From the NCBI GenBank assembly GCA_017409205.1, contig JAFQTF010000055.1, forward strand, positions 1-55,511: a DNA stretch of 55,511 nt, written 5' to 3'. The position numbers were made by a program, and so were the translations under genes. Within the stretch, counting starts at the first letter, position 1; each line of letters begins with the position of its first letter. This document shows, one piece after another, positions 42,269 to 50,992 of this stretch. Below the pieces are notes generated by a model. The model saw nothing but the letters and a program-made list of their open reading frames with translations. It was not told where the DNA came from and ran no database searches. This DNA is from Oscillospiraceae bacterium. Lineage in GTDB: Bacteria > Bacillota > Clostridia > Oscillospirales > Oscillospiraceae.

Positions 42269-42979
42269 TCAACCTTGATGAATCCTGGCATAGTCTCTGG
42301 CACCAAAGATGGCAGTGCCGACGCGGATCATGGTACTGCCGGAAGCGATTGCGTCCCGGTAGTCTCCGCTCATGCCCATGGATAAACAGTCCACCATGAC
42401 ATTATCGCCGATTTTGTTCTTTATGTCAACAGATAAATGGAACATTTTTTGAAAAAAATTCAGATTTTCTCCCTCTTTTTCGGAAATTGGGGGGATTGCC
42501 ATGAGTCCTTTCATACAAACGTTTGGATATTCACCCAGTTTTTCCACGATGCCGGGAATGTCTTCGGCCTGGAAACCGGATTTGCTGGCCTCCTGGCCGA
42601 TGTTGACCTCCAGCAGAATATTCTGAACGATGCCCTGTTTGGCGGCCTCCTTGTCGATGGCCTTCAGCAGCCGTTCAGAATCCACGCTCTGGATCAGGTC
42701 CACCTTTCCCACCACCTGCCTGACCTTGTTGGTCTGCAGGTGACCGATGAAGTGGACAGGCGCACCTTCATAGGCATTTTCCGCCAGCTTGGCAGTCAGC
42801 TCCTGGACCCGGTTTTCACCGCAGCAGTCAACTCCTGCGGCGATGGCCTGCCGGACGGCATCGGCATCATTCATTTTGGTGGCAGCGCAGAGAAGGATCT
42901 CTTTGGGATCCCGGCCTGCGGCAATGGCGGCCTCGTTCATCTGAGCCCGGATCCGGGCAACATTTTCAGCAATGGACAT
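42269..42979 (-). CDS. yggS: YggS-family PLP homeostasis protein
   Basis: 236 residues with the alanine-racemase-like barrel. Lys35 in LCAATKMNDADAVRQAI binds PLP; CGENRVQEL, HFIGHLQTNKVRQVV, LLEVNIGQEASKSGF and SMGMSGDYRDAI are family signatures. It keeps free pyridoxal phosphate and amino-acid pools balanced and is commonly next to sepF. The start at 42979 follows AAGGA. A palindromic repeat (43016-43131) lies just upstream, between this gene and the hfq terminator. Confidence 0.95.
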   Translation of the reverse strand: MSIAENVARIRAQMNEAAIAAGRDPKEILLCAATKMNDADAVRQAIAAGVDCCGENRVQELTAKLAENAYEGAPVHFIGHLQTNKVRQVVGKVDLIQSVDSERLLKAIDKEAAKQGIVQNILLEVNIGQEASKSGFQAEDIPGIVEKLGEYPNVCMKGLMAIPPISEKEGENLNFFQKMFHLSVDIKNKIGDNVMVDCLSMGMSGDYRDAIASGSTMIRVGTAIFGARDYARIHQG

Positions 42980-43015
42980 GGTAAAGTCCTTCTTTCTGTA
43001 AAAATCAATTTTGTT

Positions 43016-43131
43016 GTAGTTGACAGTTGAAAGTGGACAGTAAACAGTGATGGTGTCAGCTTCGCTGACGGATTCGATCCTTAGCAAAGGCGATACCATA
43101 ACGTTCAACTTTCAATTTTCAACTATCAACT
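43016..43131. repeat. Long imperfect palindrome upstream of yggS
   Basis: About 116 bp whose ends are inverted copies: the minus strand starts with AGTTGATAGTTGAAAATTGA and ends with a stretch complementary to it (AACTGTCAACT). The centre is GTCAGCGAAGCTGAC (about 43058-43072), a perfect hairpin. No open frame. It is a miniature inverted-repeat element or REP-type unit. Confidence 0.65.
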
Positions 43132-43133
43132 GC

Positions 43134-43167
43134 AAAAAGGCGACGGGTCAGCTCCCGTCGCCTTTTT
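43134..43167 (-). terminator. Terminator after hfq
   Basis: A 14-bp stem AAAAAGGCGACGGG/CCCGTCGCCTTTTT with a 6-base loop; U-rich on either strand. It closes the long operon that begins at miaB. Confidence 0.9.
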
Positions 43168-43170
43168 GGG

Positions 43171-43401
43171 TTACACAGTTGTGGCTGCGGCTTTCAGGGG
43201 CTTCATGGGGGCAAGGGTGGAGATGGCATGCTTGTAGATCATCTGCTGCTTGCCGTCAGACACCAGTACCACCACAAAGCTGTCATAGCCTGTGATGATC
43301 CCCCGGAGCTGGAAGCCGTTCATCAGGAATAGTGTCAGGGGGGTCTTTTCCCGGCGGCACTCCTTTAAGATGGCTTCCTGTAAATTGATCGCATCGGACA
43401 T
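43171..43401 (-). CDS. hfq: RNA chaperone Hfq
   Basis: 76 residues, Sm-like ring protein that helps small RNAs pair with mRNAs. Sm1 is [21 protein letters not shown] and Sm2 is [11 protein letters not shown] with the Hfq-typical YKHA. The short C-terminus (PLKAAATTV) is usual in Firmicutes. The start at 43401 follows AAGGT. It is 83 bases after miaA, the conserved miaA-hfq order. Confidence 0.96.
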   Translation of the reverse strand: MSDAINLQEAILKECRREKTPLTLFLMNGFQLRGIITGYDSFVVVLVSDGKQQMIYKHAISTLAPMKPLKAAATTV

Positions 43402-43484
43402 ATGTATCGTACCTTCTTTCTTGTATTCCGGCACCCTGAAATCTCCCCGCAGGAGGCCGGTTGATACATACATCCTAGCATTTT

Positions 43485-44414
43485 TCAGTTGTCGAAATCC
43501 GTTACAACCTGTCGCGCACGGTTTATTATTTCCCCGGCGCTTTCTCCGGTCTGACGGGTGAGCCAGTGGATCTGTTTGTTCCGGCGGAACCAGGTCAGCT
43601 GGCGTTTGGCATAGTGCCGGGAGGCCTTGCGCACCTCGTCGGCAGCTTCTTCGATGGTACACTGTCCCTTCAGGGCGGCAACGAATTCCTTGTAGCCGAT
43701 GGCCTGCAGAGCGGTGCATTTTTCGGGAATACCGCTTTTCAGCAGATCCCTGATTTCTTCCACAAGGCCCTGATGCAGCATGATTCCCACCCGCAGGTCG
43801 ATGCGGCGGTACAGCTCCGCCCGGTCGGAAAAGTCCAGTCCCAGCCACAGCGGGCTGTACCGGGGCGGGATGGCCTGGGTTCGGAGATTGTGGGCGGTGA
43901 TGGTCTCACCGGTCTCATAATAGACTTCCAGGGCACGGATCACCCGGCGCTGATCTTTCAGCCGGGCGGCGGAATCCGGATCTACAGAGCGAAGCTCCTC
44001 CAGCATGGCTTCAAAGCCCACATTGGCTGCTTTTTCTTCCAGCTGCTGCCGGATGCCGGTGGCAGGGAAGGCGGCAAAGTCACCGCCCCTGATGAGATTA
44101 TCCATGTATAGACCGGTACCGCCGGCGATGATGGCGGTCTTTCCCCGGGCCACGATGTCATCCACAATGGGGGCTGCCATATCGCAATATTTGCTGACGG
44201 AGAAATCCTCCCAGGGTTCAGCCACGTCAATCATGTGGTGGACAATGCCGTCCATTTCTTCAATGGTGGGCTTGGCGGTGCCGATGTTCATGCGCTTATA
44301 CACATACATGGAATCGCAGGAGACCACTTCTCCGTTGTATTCTTTTGCCAGTTCCACAGCCAGAGCGGTCTTACCGGAGGCGGTGGGCCCGGCGATGCAG
44401 ATGATGTTATTCAT
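43485..44414 (-). CDS. miaA: tRNA dimethylallyltransferase MiaA
   Basis: Adds the isopentenyl group to A37 of tRNAs that read UNN codons. 309 residues. The P-loop is GPTASGKT (9-16); [17 protein letters not shown] and [11 protein letters not shown] are family marks. Its product is the substrate of MiaB, encoded in the same transcript. The start at 44414 has AGGAGG 10 bases upstream and overlaps the CrtO-like gene by 8 bases. The N-terminal extension to an earlier ATG at 44450 is not supported by a ribosome site. Confidence 0.96.
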   Translation of the reverse strand: MNNIICIAGPTASGKTALAVELAKEYNGEVVSCDSMYVYKRMNIGTAKPTIEEMDGIVHHMIDVAEPWEDFSVSKYCDMAAPIVDDIVARGKTAIIAGGTGLYMDNLIRGGDFAAFPATGIRQQLEEKAANVGFEAMLEELRSVDPDSAARLKDQRRVIRALEVYYETGETITAHNLRTQAIPPRYSPLWLGLDFSDRAELYRRIDLRVGIMLHQGLVEEIRDLLKSGIPEKCTALQAIGYKEFVAALKGQCTIEEAADEVRKASRHYAKRQLTWFRRNKQIHWLTRQTGESAGEIINRARQVVTDFDN

Positions 44415-44976
44415 GGACGTTTGCCTCCTGTTTTTCGTAAATTCGGACAAGACGGGGGCGGTTGTAGCGCTGGGCCATTACGAATATGCTGTCGAAAAGT
44501 GCTGCCAGCAAAGAAGTGACCAGAAAGACAGGGAAGGCACTGAAAATCGGAACTGTCAGCAGGGGAAGAAAGCTGAGCACCATGATGACCTCGTGGACGA
44601 TTTCCGCACCGCACATATTTTCAATAATGCGGTGCAGGGAATTGTATTCCAGAGAAAACTGGCCGGGAGCATAGGTGGGAAGATGCTTTTTCCAGTTTCT
44701 GATATTCAGCCTTTTGTAAAAAGCCGATTCCCACGACCGGGGCTGAAACCAGGGGTGATAAAAGTCAATATGATAATTGGTGGCCTTGGGGATAATATAT
44801 CCTACAGCCAACCGCATGGAAAAATGGTAGGCTGTAGTGCCAAAAGAAATGGCACAACTGAGCAGCCAGTCCAGGCGGAGCCAACAGTAGACTGCAGTCA
44901 AAACTGCTGTAGTCGCTGCAGTGATCAAAGCCGCAGTTTTCAGGACAAAAGGAAATCTGTTGTTCTTCATGGACAT
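44407..44976 (-). CDS. CrtO-like integral membrane protein (glycosyl-diaponeurosporenoate acyltransferase family)
   Basis: 189 residues with about four hydrophobic segments (9-32, 36-60, 125-145, 146-165). The central phrase NYHIDFYHPWFQPRSWES, then FYKRLNIRNWKKHLP, resembles the conserved core of CrtO-type acyltransferases. No carotenoid genes are visible, so a different acceptor is likely; the match is by pattern, not certain. AAGGAG is 5 bases before the ATG. It overlaps miaA by 8 bases. Confidence 0.62.
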   Translation of the reverse strand: MSMKNNRFPFVLKTAALITAATTAVLTAVYCWLRLDWLLSCAISFGTTAYHFSMRLAVGYIIPKATNYHIDFYHPWFQPRSWESAFYKRLNIRNWKKHLPTYAPGQFSLEYNSLHRIIENMCGAEIVHEVIMVLSFLPLLTVPIFSAFPVFLVTSLLAALFDSIFVMAQRYNRPRLVRIYEKQEANVHE

Positions 44977-45010
44977 GGTTACTCCTTATCCATTGTTCAT
45001 CCATGGGGAA

Positions 45011-45274
45011 TTATTTTAATTCTGCTCCGCAGTCCGGGCAGTAATTGGGAACACCCCGGACATTGATCTTTCCGCCGCAGTGGGGGCATTTATAATACTT
45101 GTTACGGTACAGAACAGCGGAAACCATGATGCCGAAGCCCAGGAACATCAGAATTCCGGTCCAGAGTGCACTCATACTGAACAATGCCGGAATTAGCATG
45201 ACAATAAATCCAATAAAAACCAGATTCTCGATGACTCTGAAATGATCATGCAGGGTTTTCTCTTCTTTTTTCAT
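45011..45274 (-). CDS. Small membrane protein with C-terminal zinc ribbon
   Basis: 87 residues. Two hydrophobic segments (17-31 and 35-54) are followed by a cytoplasmic zinc ribbon CPHCGGKINVRG...CPDCGAELK. Not recognised beyond this. It is a near neighbour and likely paralogue of the next gene, which shares the layout. AAGGAG precedes the ATG. Its role is unknown. Confidence 0.8.
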   Translation of the reverse strand: MKKEEKTLHDHFRVIENLVFIGFIVMLIPALFSMSALWTGILMFLGFGIMVSAVLYRNKYYKCPHCGGKINVRGVPNYCPDCGAELK

Positions 45275-45292
45275 GGGAATACTCCTTTCTGA

Positions 45293-45562
45293 TTAGGGCG
45301 TTTCCTCCAGTTCCTTTCCGCAGTCCGGGCAGCATTTGGGAAGAAAACGGCATCCGGCCATATTGCTGCCGCAGTGGGGACACCGGATGGCGGTGAGGCG
45401 GTAAACCACGGAGCCAAAGAAGGGTACAAGACCCATCCAGACAAGAAAGTGAGGCTCCAGGGGCTTACTGAGCCAGCAGCCCAGGACAATGACAGCGGCA
45501 CCGCCCAGGAACAAGGCGGAGTGAATCTTCGATTTCTGACGAATGGTCAGTTCTTTTTTCAT
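45293..45562 (-). CDS. Small membrane protein with C-terminal zinc ribbon (paralogue)
   Basis: 89 residues, the same plan as the downstream gene: two hydrophobic segments (about 14-30 and 38-54), then CPHCGSNMAGC...CCPDCGKELEETP. It starts after GGAGGT. It lies between a palindromic repeat and the paralogue (18-base gap). The pair interrupts the otherwise conserved mutL-miaA order. Confidence 0.8.
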   Translation of the reverse strand: MKKELTIRQKSKIHSALFLGGAAVIVLGCWLSKPLEPHFLVWMGLVPFFGSVVYRLTAIRCPHCGSNMAGCRFLPKCCPDCGKELEETP

Positions 45563-45586
45563 GCCAGGTACCTCCGAACTGTGTTT

Positions 45587-45657
45587 GTAGGGGCGGATAT
45601 CATCCGCCCGTGCTATATAGCAAAATACAGATTCGGGCGATTGGTAATCACCCCTAC
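45587..45657. repeat. 71-bp palindromic repeat, GTAGGG family (copy 2)
   Basis: Begins GTAGGGGCGGATATCATCC and ends with the inverted form CACCCCTAC; arms of about 24 bp surround a TGCTATATAGCA centre. Length and ends match the unit at 18028-18100. It lies between mutL and the zinc-ribbon genes. Confidence 0.8.
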
Positions 45658-45665
45658 AATGATGT

Positions 45666-47645
45666 CTAAGTGCGCTTGAATTGTTTTTCCAGCTGTTTTT
45701 TACTTAATGTGACACAAATGGGCCGTCCGTGGGGGCAGTATTTCAGGTCCTCACGGGACATGACCTGCTTTGCCACAGCCAGAAGCTCTGCTTCATCGTT
45801 TTTCCAGCCGGCTTTGATGGCGGCCTTGCAGGCCACGGTGTGCAGCAGCTCATCCCGGACGGTATCCTTGCTTTCCCGGCGGCCGGACAGCAGATCGGCG
45901 GCAAGGGCTTCAATGGACTCAGCGGCATGATCAGGACTCAAATCCATGGGGATCTGCCGCAGCAGCACGGTATTTTCGCCGAATTCATCGATCTCAAAAC
46001 CCAGCTCCTCCAGCAGCGTCTTATTGGAAAGCAGTTCTGCGCAGGCCGAGGGAGACAGACGGACGGGAACCGGTGTCAGCAGCGTCTGGGCGGAAATGGC
46101 CTCCTGATTGGCTTTCAGCTTTTCAAAGAGGATCCGCTCATGGGCGGCATGTTTATCAATGAGGAAGGCTTCATCCCCCTGTTCTACAATAATATAACTG
46201 TTGTAGAGTTCACCAACCATGCGCCAGGGAATTTCTTTTGGCATGACCAGTTCTTCCTGCACCATTTCCGGCTCCGGAATGGGCTCCGGCTTGGCTGAAG
46301 GTTTGGAAATCGGTTTCGGCTCCGGCCTGGGAGGAATGGGAATGGCGGTTTCCTTCACGCCGGGCTTCATGACGAATTCTCTCAGGGGCATATTGGCAGG
46401 CCGTTCGATTTTGTTCAGGGTGGCAGCCGCAGCTTCCTTTTTGGGCTGGGGTGCGTCCTTCAGGGCGGAGGAGAATGTCCTGTATTCCTCCGCGGTCATG
46501 GTGCGGAAGAAGGTATCTTTTTTGGGGGTGTTTTGACTGGTGCTGGGGGAGACAACCACGGCAGGCGGCTGGGGGGGATTTGGCTTTGCAGCAGGTACAT
46601 TGGCTTCGGGAAGCTTTTTCGCAACGGAGGGCTTGGTAAACTGTACCTGGGGCCGGTCGGTCTGTTTGTTCAGAGCACCCAGTACGCCGTAGTGGACGCA
46701 GTCGAAAACTGCCTTTTCCGACAGAAATTTTACTTCCGTTTTGGCAGGATGGACATTTACATCCACGGTGTTGGCCGGCAGTGTCAGGTGCAGCACGCAG
46801 GCGGGGAATTTGCCCACCATGATCTGATTCCGGTAGGCCTCCTCCAGAGCGGTGATCAGCAGCTTGGATTTTACCGGACGGTTGTTGACGAAAAAGGTCT
46901 GCAAATTTCGGCTGGGCCGGGCGTCGGTGGGCCGGGAAACGTAGCCCGTCAGGCTGTAGCTTTCCCAGCGGCTCTCCACCTTTACCATCCGGGCGCAGTC
47001 ACGGCCATAAACGCAGTATACTGCCGCTTCCAGTCCGCCCTTGCCGGGGGTGGATAGCACCTGCTTCCCGTCCCGCAGGAACTGGAATGCAACTTCCGGA
47101 TGGGCCAGGGCCTGCAGCTGCACGGCAGCAGCTACCCGGCCGCCCTCCACTGTATCGGATTTCATGAATTTCATCCGGGCAGGGGTATTGAAGAACAGAT
47201 CTCTTATGATAATGGTGGTGCCATCGGGGCAGCCGGTCTCGGATTCCTCGGTGATCTGTCCGGCTTCCAGCATGAGACTGGTGCCGGAAAGGCTGCCGGG
47301 GGTCTTGGTCATCAGCTCGATACGGCTGACAGAGGCGATGGCGGCCAGCGCTTCTCCGCGGAAGCCCATGGTGCCAATGGCAGAAAGATCCTCGGCAGTA
47401 CGGAGCTTGGAGGTGGCGTGGCGCTTGAAAGCAGTGCGGGCATCTTCGGCAGACATGCCGCAGCCATTGTCGGTGACCCGCAGGAAGGTCATACCGCCGT
47501 CCCGGATCTCTACGGTGACTTTGGAGGCGCCGGCGTCCACAGCGTTTTCCAGCAGCTCCTTCACAACGGAGGCAGGCCGCTCCACCACCTCGCCGGCGGC
47601 AATCAGATTGGCAATATGGGGGGATAACTGAATGATCTTGGGCAT
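45666..47645 (-). CDS. mutL: DNA mismatch repair protein MutL
   Basis: 659 residues. The N-terminal GHL ATPase has ELLENAVDAGASKV, DNGCGM and GFRGEAL; the central part is Pro-rich (about 340-460); the C-terminal dimer domain has IDKHAAHERILFEKL and CPHGRPICV, the metal-binding motifs of endonuclease-type MutL (the usual DQHA is DKHA here). It nicks DNA in response to MutS. It starts 4 bases after the CPBP-protease stop. Confidence 0.96.
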   Translation of the reverse strand: MPKIIQLSPHIANLIAAGEVVERPASVVKELLENAVDAGASKVTVEIRDGGMTFLRVTDNGCGMSAEDARTAFKRHATSKLRTAEDLSAIGTMGFRGEALAAIASVSRIELMTKTPGSLSGTSLMLEAGQITEESETGCPDGTTIIIRDLFFNTPARMKFMKSDTVEGGRVAAAVQLQALAHPEVAFQFLRDGKQVLSTPGKGGLEAAVYCVYGRDCARMVKVESRWESYSLTGYVSRPTDARPSRNLQTFFVNNRPVKSKLLITALEEAYRNQIMVGKFPACVLHLTLPANTVDVNVHPAKTEVKFLSEKAVFDCVHYGVLGALNKQTDRPQVQFTKPSVAKKLPEANVPAAKPNPPQPPAVVVSPSTSQNTPKKDTFFRTMTAEEYRTFSSALKDAPQPKKEAAAATLNKIERPANMPLREFVMKPGVKETAIPIPPRPEPKPISKPSAKPEPIPEPEMVQEELVMPKEIPWRMVGELYNSYIIVEQGDEAFLIDKHAAHERILFEKLKANQEAISAQTLLTPVPVRLSPSACAELLSNKTLLEELGFEIDEFGENTVLLRQIPMDLSPDHAAESIEALAADLLSGRRESKDTVRDELLHTVACKAAIKAGWKNDEAELLAVAKQVMSREDLKYCPHGRPICVTLSKKQLEKQFKRT

Positions 47646-47649
47646 GGCA

Positions 47650-48348
47650 TTACCTCAGCATGTTGAAGGAAATGAAATTGACGGCGGCGTGGATCAGAAT
47701 GGGGGCGAAAATGGTATCGGCTCTGGCATAGCTCCAGGCCAGACACAGTCCTGCAGGCAGATACTGCAGGCAGGCCATAAGAAGCTGCGGCAGGGTGTAA
47801 AGACCAATATAGCCCGTAATGTGAACGAGGGAAAAAAGCAGCATGGAAACGGCATAGCCGAGGTGCCGGTTCCTGCCGTACAGATTCCGGAACACAAGGC
47901 CCCGGAACATACATTCCTCGAAGGGGGGCACCAGAACAGAGGTGCCGATCAGGATCAGGAAGCCGTTGCCATGGAGCATGGAGGTGATGGCTTCGTCATT
48001 ATAGTTGGCATAGCCGGGATCCAGCAGGATGATGACCAGTGAGACCAGAAAACTGGAGGCATAGTAGGCAGCCAGTCCCAGGATCACCGACTGCAGCAGC
48101 AGGATGGGGTGCCGGGCGGCCTGACGGAGATTCTTGCTCAGGTAGTCGTGGAAGATCACCAGAGTCACCAGGAAATTCATCAGAAAGAACAGAAAATTCA
48201 TCTCTGCTTCATTGAAGGGGTTTCCCATAAGGGCGAACCCCCAGCTGATGAGAGTCGGCAGCAGGAACATCTGCAGCAGCAGATAGAGGATTCCGGCGGT
48301 GGTTTCCCGGCGGGAGAGGGGAACTGTGATGCAATGGTGTTTTGACAT
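47650..48348 (-). CDS. CPBP family intramembrane metalloprotease
   Basis: 232 residues with 7-8 hydrophobic segments. The catalytic motifs are PPFEECMFRGLVF (EExxxR), FSLVHI and LIHAAVNF. Such proteases process prenylated proteins or peptides or act in immunity. It is squeezed between mutS and mutL (4-base gaps both sides) with only a weak ribosome site, so its translation is coupled to mutS. Confidence 0.92.
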   Translation of the reverse strand: MSKHHCITVPLSRRETTAGILYLLLQMFLLPTLISWGFALMGNPFNEAEMNFLFFLMNFLVTLVIFHDYLSKNLRQAARHPILLLQSVILGLAAYYASSFLVSLVIILLDPGYANYNDEAITSMLHGNGFLILIGTSVLVPPFEECMFRGLVFRNLYGRNRHLGYAVSMLLFSLVHITGYIGLYTLPQLLMACLQYLPAGLCLAWSYARADTIFAPILIHAAVNFISFNMLR

Positions 48349-48352
48349 AGTC

Positions 48353-50968
48353 TTAATCCAGTAGTTTCCGGAGCTTATAAAGCTCGTTCATAGCTTCAAT
48401 GGGAGTCAGGGTCTCCACGGTGATGGCGCTTAGGGCGGCAATGATCCGCTGACCGGTGAGATCCAGCATGCTCAGCTGATCCTGCGGTTCCTCTTCGGCG
48501 GCAGGCGCAGGGGCGGTATGGCTTTCCTGCTCCAGTTCTGCCAGAATTTCCCGGGCACGGGCGATCACCACATTGGGAATACCCGCCAGCTTGGCGACCT
48601 CAATGCCGTAGCTGTCATCTGTGGCGCCGGGGACGATCTTGCGCAGGAAGATCATCTGATCGCCCCGCTTTTTCACGGCAATGTTGTAGTTCTTAACATT
48701 GGGAAGTTTGTCCTCCATGGTGGAAAGCTCGTGGTAGTGGGTGGCGAACAGGGTCTTGGCGCCAAGACGGCGGGGATTGGCTGCATATTCCAGAACGGCA
48801 CGGGCAATGGCCATACCATCATAGGTAGAAGTGCCCCGGCCGATCTCGTCCAGGATCAGAAGACTGCGGGAAGTGGCATACTTCAGGATGGAGGCAACCT
48901 CTGCCATTTCCACCATGAAGGTGGACTGACCGGAGGCAAGATCATCGCTGGCGCCGATCCGGGTAAAGACTCTGTCCACAATGCCGATTCTGGCGCTGCG
49001 GGCAGGAACGAAGGAACCCATCTGGGCCATCAGCACAATGAGGGCCACCTGGCGCATATAGGTGGATTTACCGGCCATATTGGGGCCGGTGATGATGGAA
49101 ACCTGGTTGTCCTCGCTGCCCAGATGGGTGTCATTGGGCACGAACAGGCTGTCACGCAGCATGGCCTCCACCACAGGATGGCGGCCGTCGGTGATGGAGA
49201 TCTCCCGGCCAAGAGTGATCTCCGGGCGGCAGTAGCCCCGCTGTACCGCAACGGCGGCAAGGCTGCACAGCGCATCGGCAGCAGCAACGGCTCCGGCGGT
49301 CAGCTGCACCCGGGCGGCCTGCCGGGCAAGGTGCTCCCGCAGCTGGGTAAAGATCTGGTATTCCAGAGCGGTGAGCCGGTCCTTGGCGGTAAGTACCTGG
49401 TTTTCCAGCTCCTTCAGCTCCTGGGTGATGTAGCGCTCGCAGTTTGCCAGAGTCTGCTTGCGGACATAGTGGGCAGGCACCTGATTCATAAAGGACTTGG
49501 AAACTTCGATGTAATAACCGAAGACCCGGTTGAAGCCCACCTTCAGGGTGCGGATTCCGGTCTTTTCCCGTTCGCTGGCTTCGATGGCGGCGATGGTGCC
49601 GCTGCCGCCTTCCATGATATCCCGCAGACGGTCGGCATCTTCATTGGCGCCGGGACGGATGATACCGCCCTCCCGGATGGTCAGGGGAGGCTCGTCCGCG
49701 ATGGTGTTTTCGATGAGATCAGCGCAGTCGGAAAGCGCATCGATCTGCTGTTCCAGCTTGCGCAGCAGGGGAGATTCGCATTGGGAAAGCTGCCGTTTTA
49801 CCTCCGGCAGTGCCCGGAAGCCCCGGGCCAGACCCAGCAGGTCACGGCAGTTGACGGTGCCGGTGACGATCCGCGTCATGACCCGTTCCAGATCCGTCAC
49901 ATCCCGCAGCGCCTCCTCCAGTTCTCCACGGATGATGACGGAGGAGACTAGCTCCTCCACCGCACTGTGGCGGCGGGTGATCTCAGCGGCATCCAGCAGG
50001 GGCTTTTCCAGCCAGGAGCGAAGCATCCGTCCGCCCATGGCAGTATGGGTCTTGTCCAGCACCCATAGCAGCGTGCCCTTCTTTTCCTTGGAGCGCATGG
50101 TTTCTGTCAGCTCCAGATTTCTCCGGGCATCCAGATCCAGCTCCATAAATTTACCGGTGGTGTAGTACTGCAGCTCCCGGATGTGGGCAAGATCGTTTTT
50201 CTGAATAAACAGTAGGGTCTTCAGAAGGCTGCCTGCAGAAAGCACGGCGGCGGGCATGCCCGCAAGACCCATGTTGGCAAGGGTAGTGTGAAAATGGGAT
50301 TCCAGAGTGGTTTCTGCAATTTCCAGCCGGAAATCCTCGGCCTTGCCCTCGTTGACACAGCAGCTTAAGCGGCGGAAAATGGCATCCTCGATCTCCGGAC
50401 GGTCCACGCCGGCGCCGTAGCGGATCACCTCGCTGGGGGCGAAGCGGCCCAGCTCGGAGGCGACGCTCTGGGGATCGGAGCAGGTGGTCACGAAAAAGGC
50501 ACCGGTGGAAACATCACAGAAGGAAAGACCGAACTTGCCGCCTTCTCCATAGATGCAGCCGATGTAATTGTTCCGGTTTTCGTCCAGCATACAGCTTTCG
50601 GTGACAGTGCCGGGGGTGACGATCCGGGTCACTTCCCGTTCCACGATGCCCTTGGCCAGCGCGGGATCCTCCATCTGTTCGCAGATGGCCACCTTGTAGC
50701 CCTTCTGTACCAGCCGGGCGATATAGGAGTCCACGCTGTGGAAGGGGACTCCGCACATGGGAGTCTGCTCCTCCTTGGGCTTGCCCCGGTCCCGGGTGGT
50801 CAGGGTCAGATCCAGCTCCCGGGCAGCCAGCGTGGCATCATTGTCAAACATTTCGTAGAAGTCACCAAGCCGGAAAAACAGGATGCAGTCCTGGTTTTTT
50901 TCCTTGATGGCATGGTACTGCCGCTGCATGGGGGTTAATTCTTTTGTATCTTTTGCAGGTTTTGCCAT
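48353..50968 (-). CDS. mutS: DNA mismatch repair protein MutS
   Basis: 871 residues. The N-terminal mismatch reader has the F-x-E motif as RLGDFYEMF; the connector, lever and clamp follow; the ATPase has Walker A GPNMAGKSTYMRQ (about 625-637), LLILDEIGRGTSTYDG and ATHYHEL. A short C-terminal tail ends in the tetramerisation-type helix. It recognises mispairs and recruits MutL. It lies 24 bases after miaB. Confidence 0.97.
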   Translation of the reverse strand: MAKPAKDTKELTPMQRQYHAIKEKNQDCILFFRLGDFYEMFDNDATLAARELDLTLTTRDRGKPKEEQTPMCGVPFHSVDSYIARLVQKGYKVAICEQMEDPALAKGIVEREVTRIVTPGTVTESCMLDENRNNYIGCIYGEGGKFGLSFCDVSTGAFFVTTCSDPQSVASELGRFAPSEVIRYGAGVDRPEIEDAIFRRLSCCVNEGKAEDFRLEIAETTLESHFHTTLANMGLAGMPAAVLSAGSLLKTLLFIQKNDLAHIRELQYYTTGKFMELDLDARRNLELTETMRSKEKKGTLLWVLDKTHTAMGGRMLRSWLEKPLLDAAEITRRHSAVEELVSSVIIRGELEEALRDVTDLERVMTRIVTGTVNCRDLLGLARGFRALPEVKRQLSQCESPLLRKLEQQIDALSDCADLIENTIADEPPLTIREGGIIRPGANEDADRLRDIMEGGSGTIAAIEASEREKTGIRTLKVGFNRVFGYYIEVSKSFMNQVPAHYVRKQTLANCERYITQELKELENQVLTAKDRLTALEYQIFTQLREHLARQAARVQLTAGAVAAADALCSLAAVAVQRGYCRPEITLGREISITDGRHPVVEAMLRDSLFVPNDTHLGSEDNQVSIITGPNMAGKSTYMRQVALIVLMAQMGSFVPARSARIGIVDRVFTRIGASDDLASGQSTFMVEMAEVASILKYATSRSLLILDEIGRGTSTYDGMAIARAVLEYAANPRRLGAKTLFATHYHELSTMEDKLPNVKNYNIAVKKRGDQMIFLRKIVPGATDDSYGIEVAKLAGIPNVVIARAREILAELEQESHTAPAPAAEEEPQDQLSMLDLTGQRIIAALSAITVETLTPIEAMNELYKLRKLLD

Positions 50969-50992
50969 TGGCGTGACCTCTTTCTGTATAAT

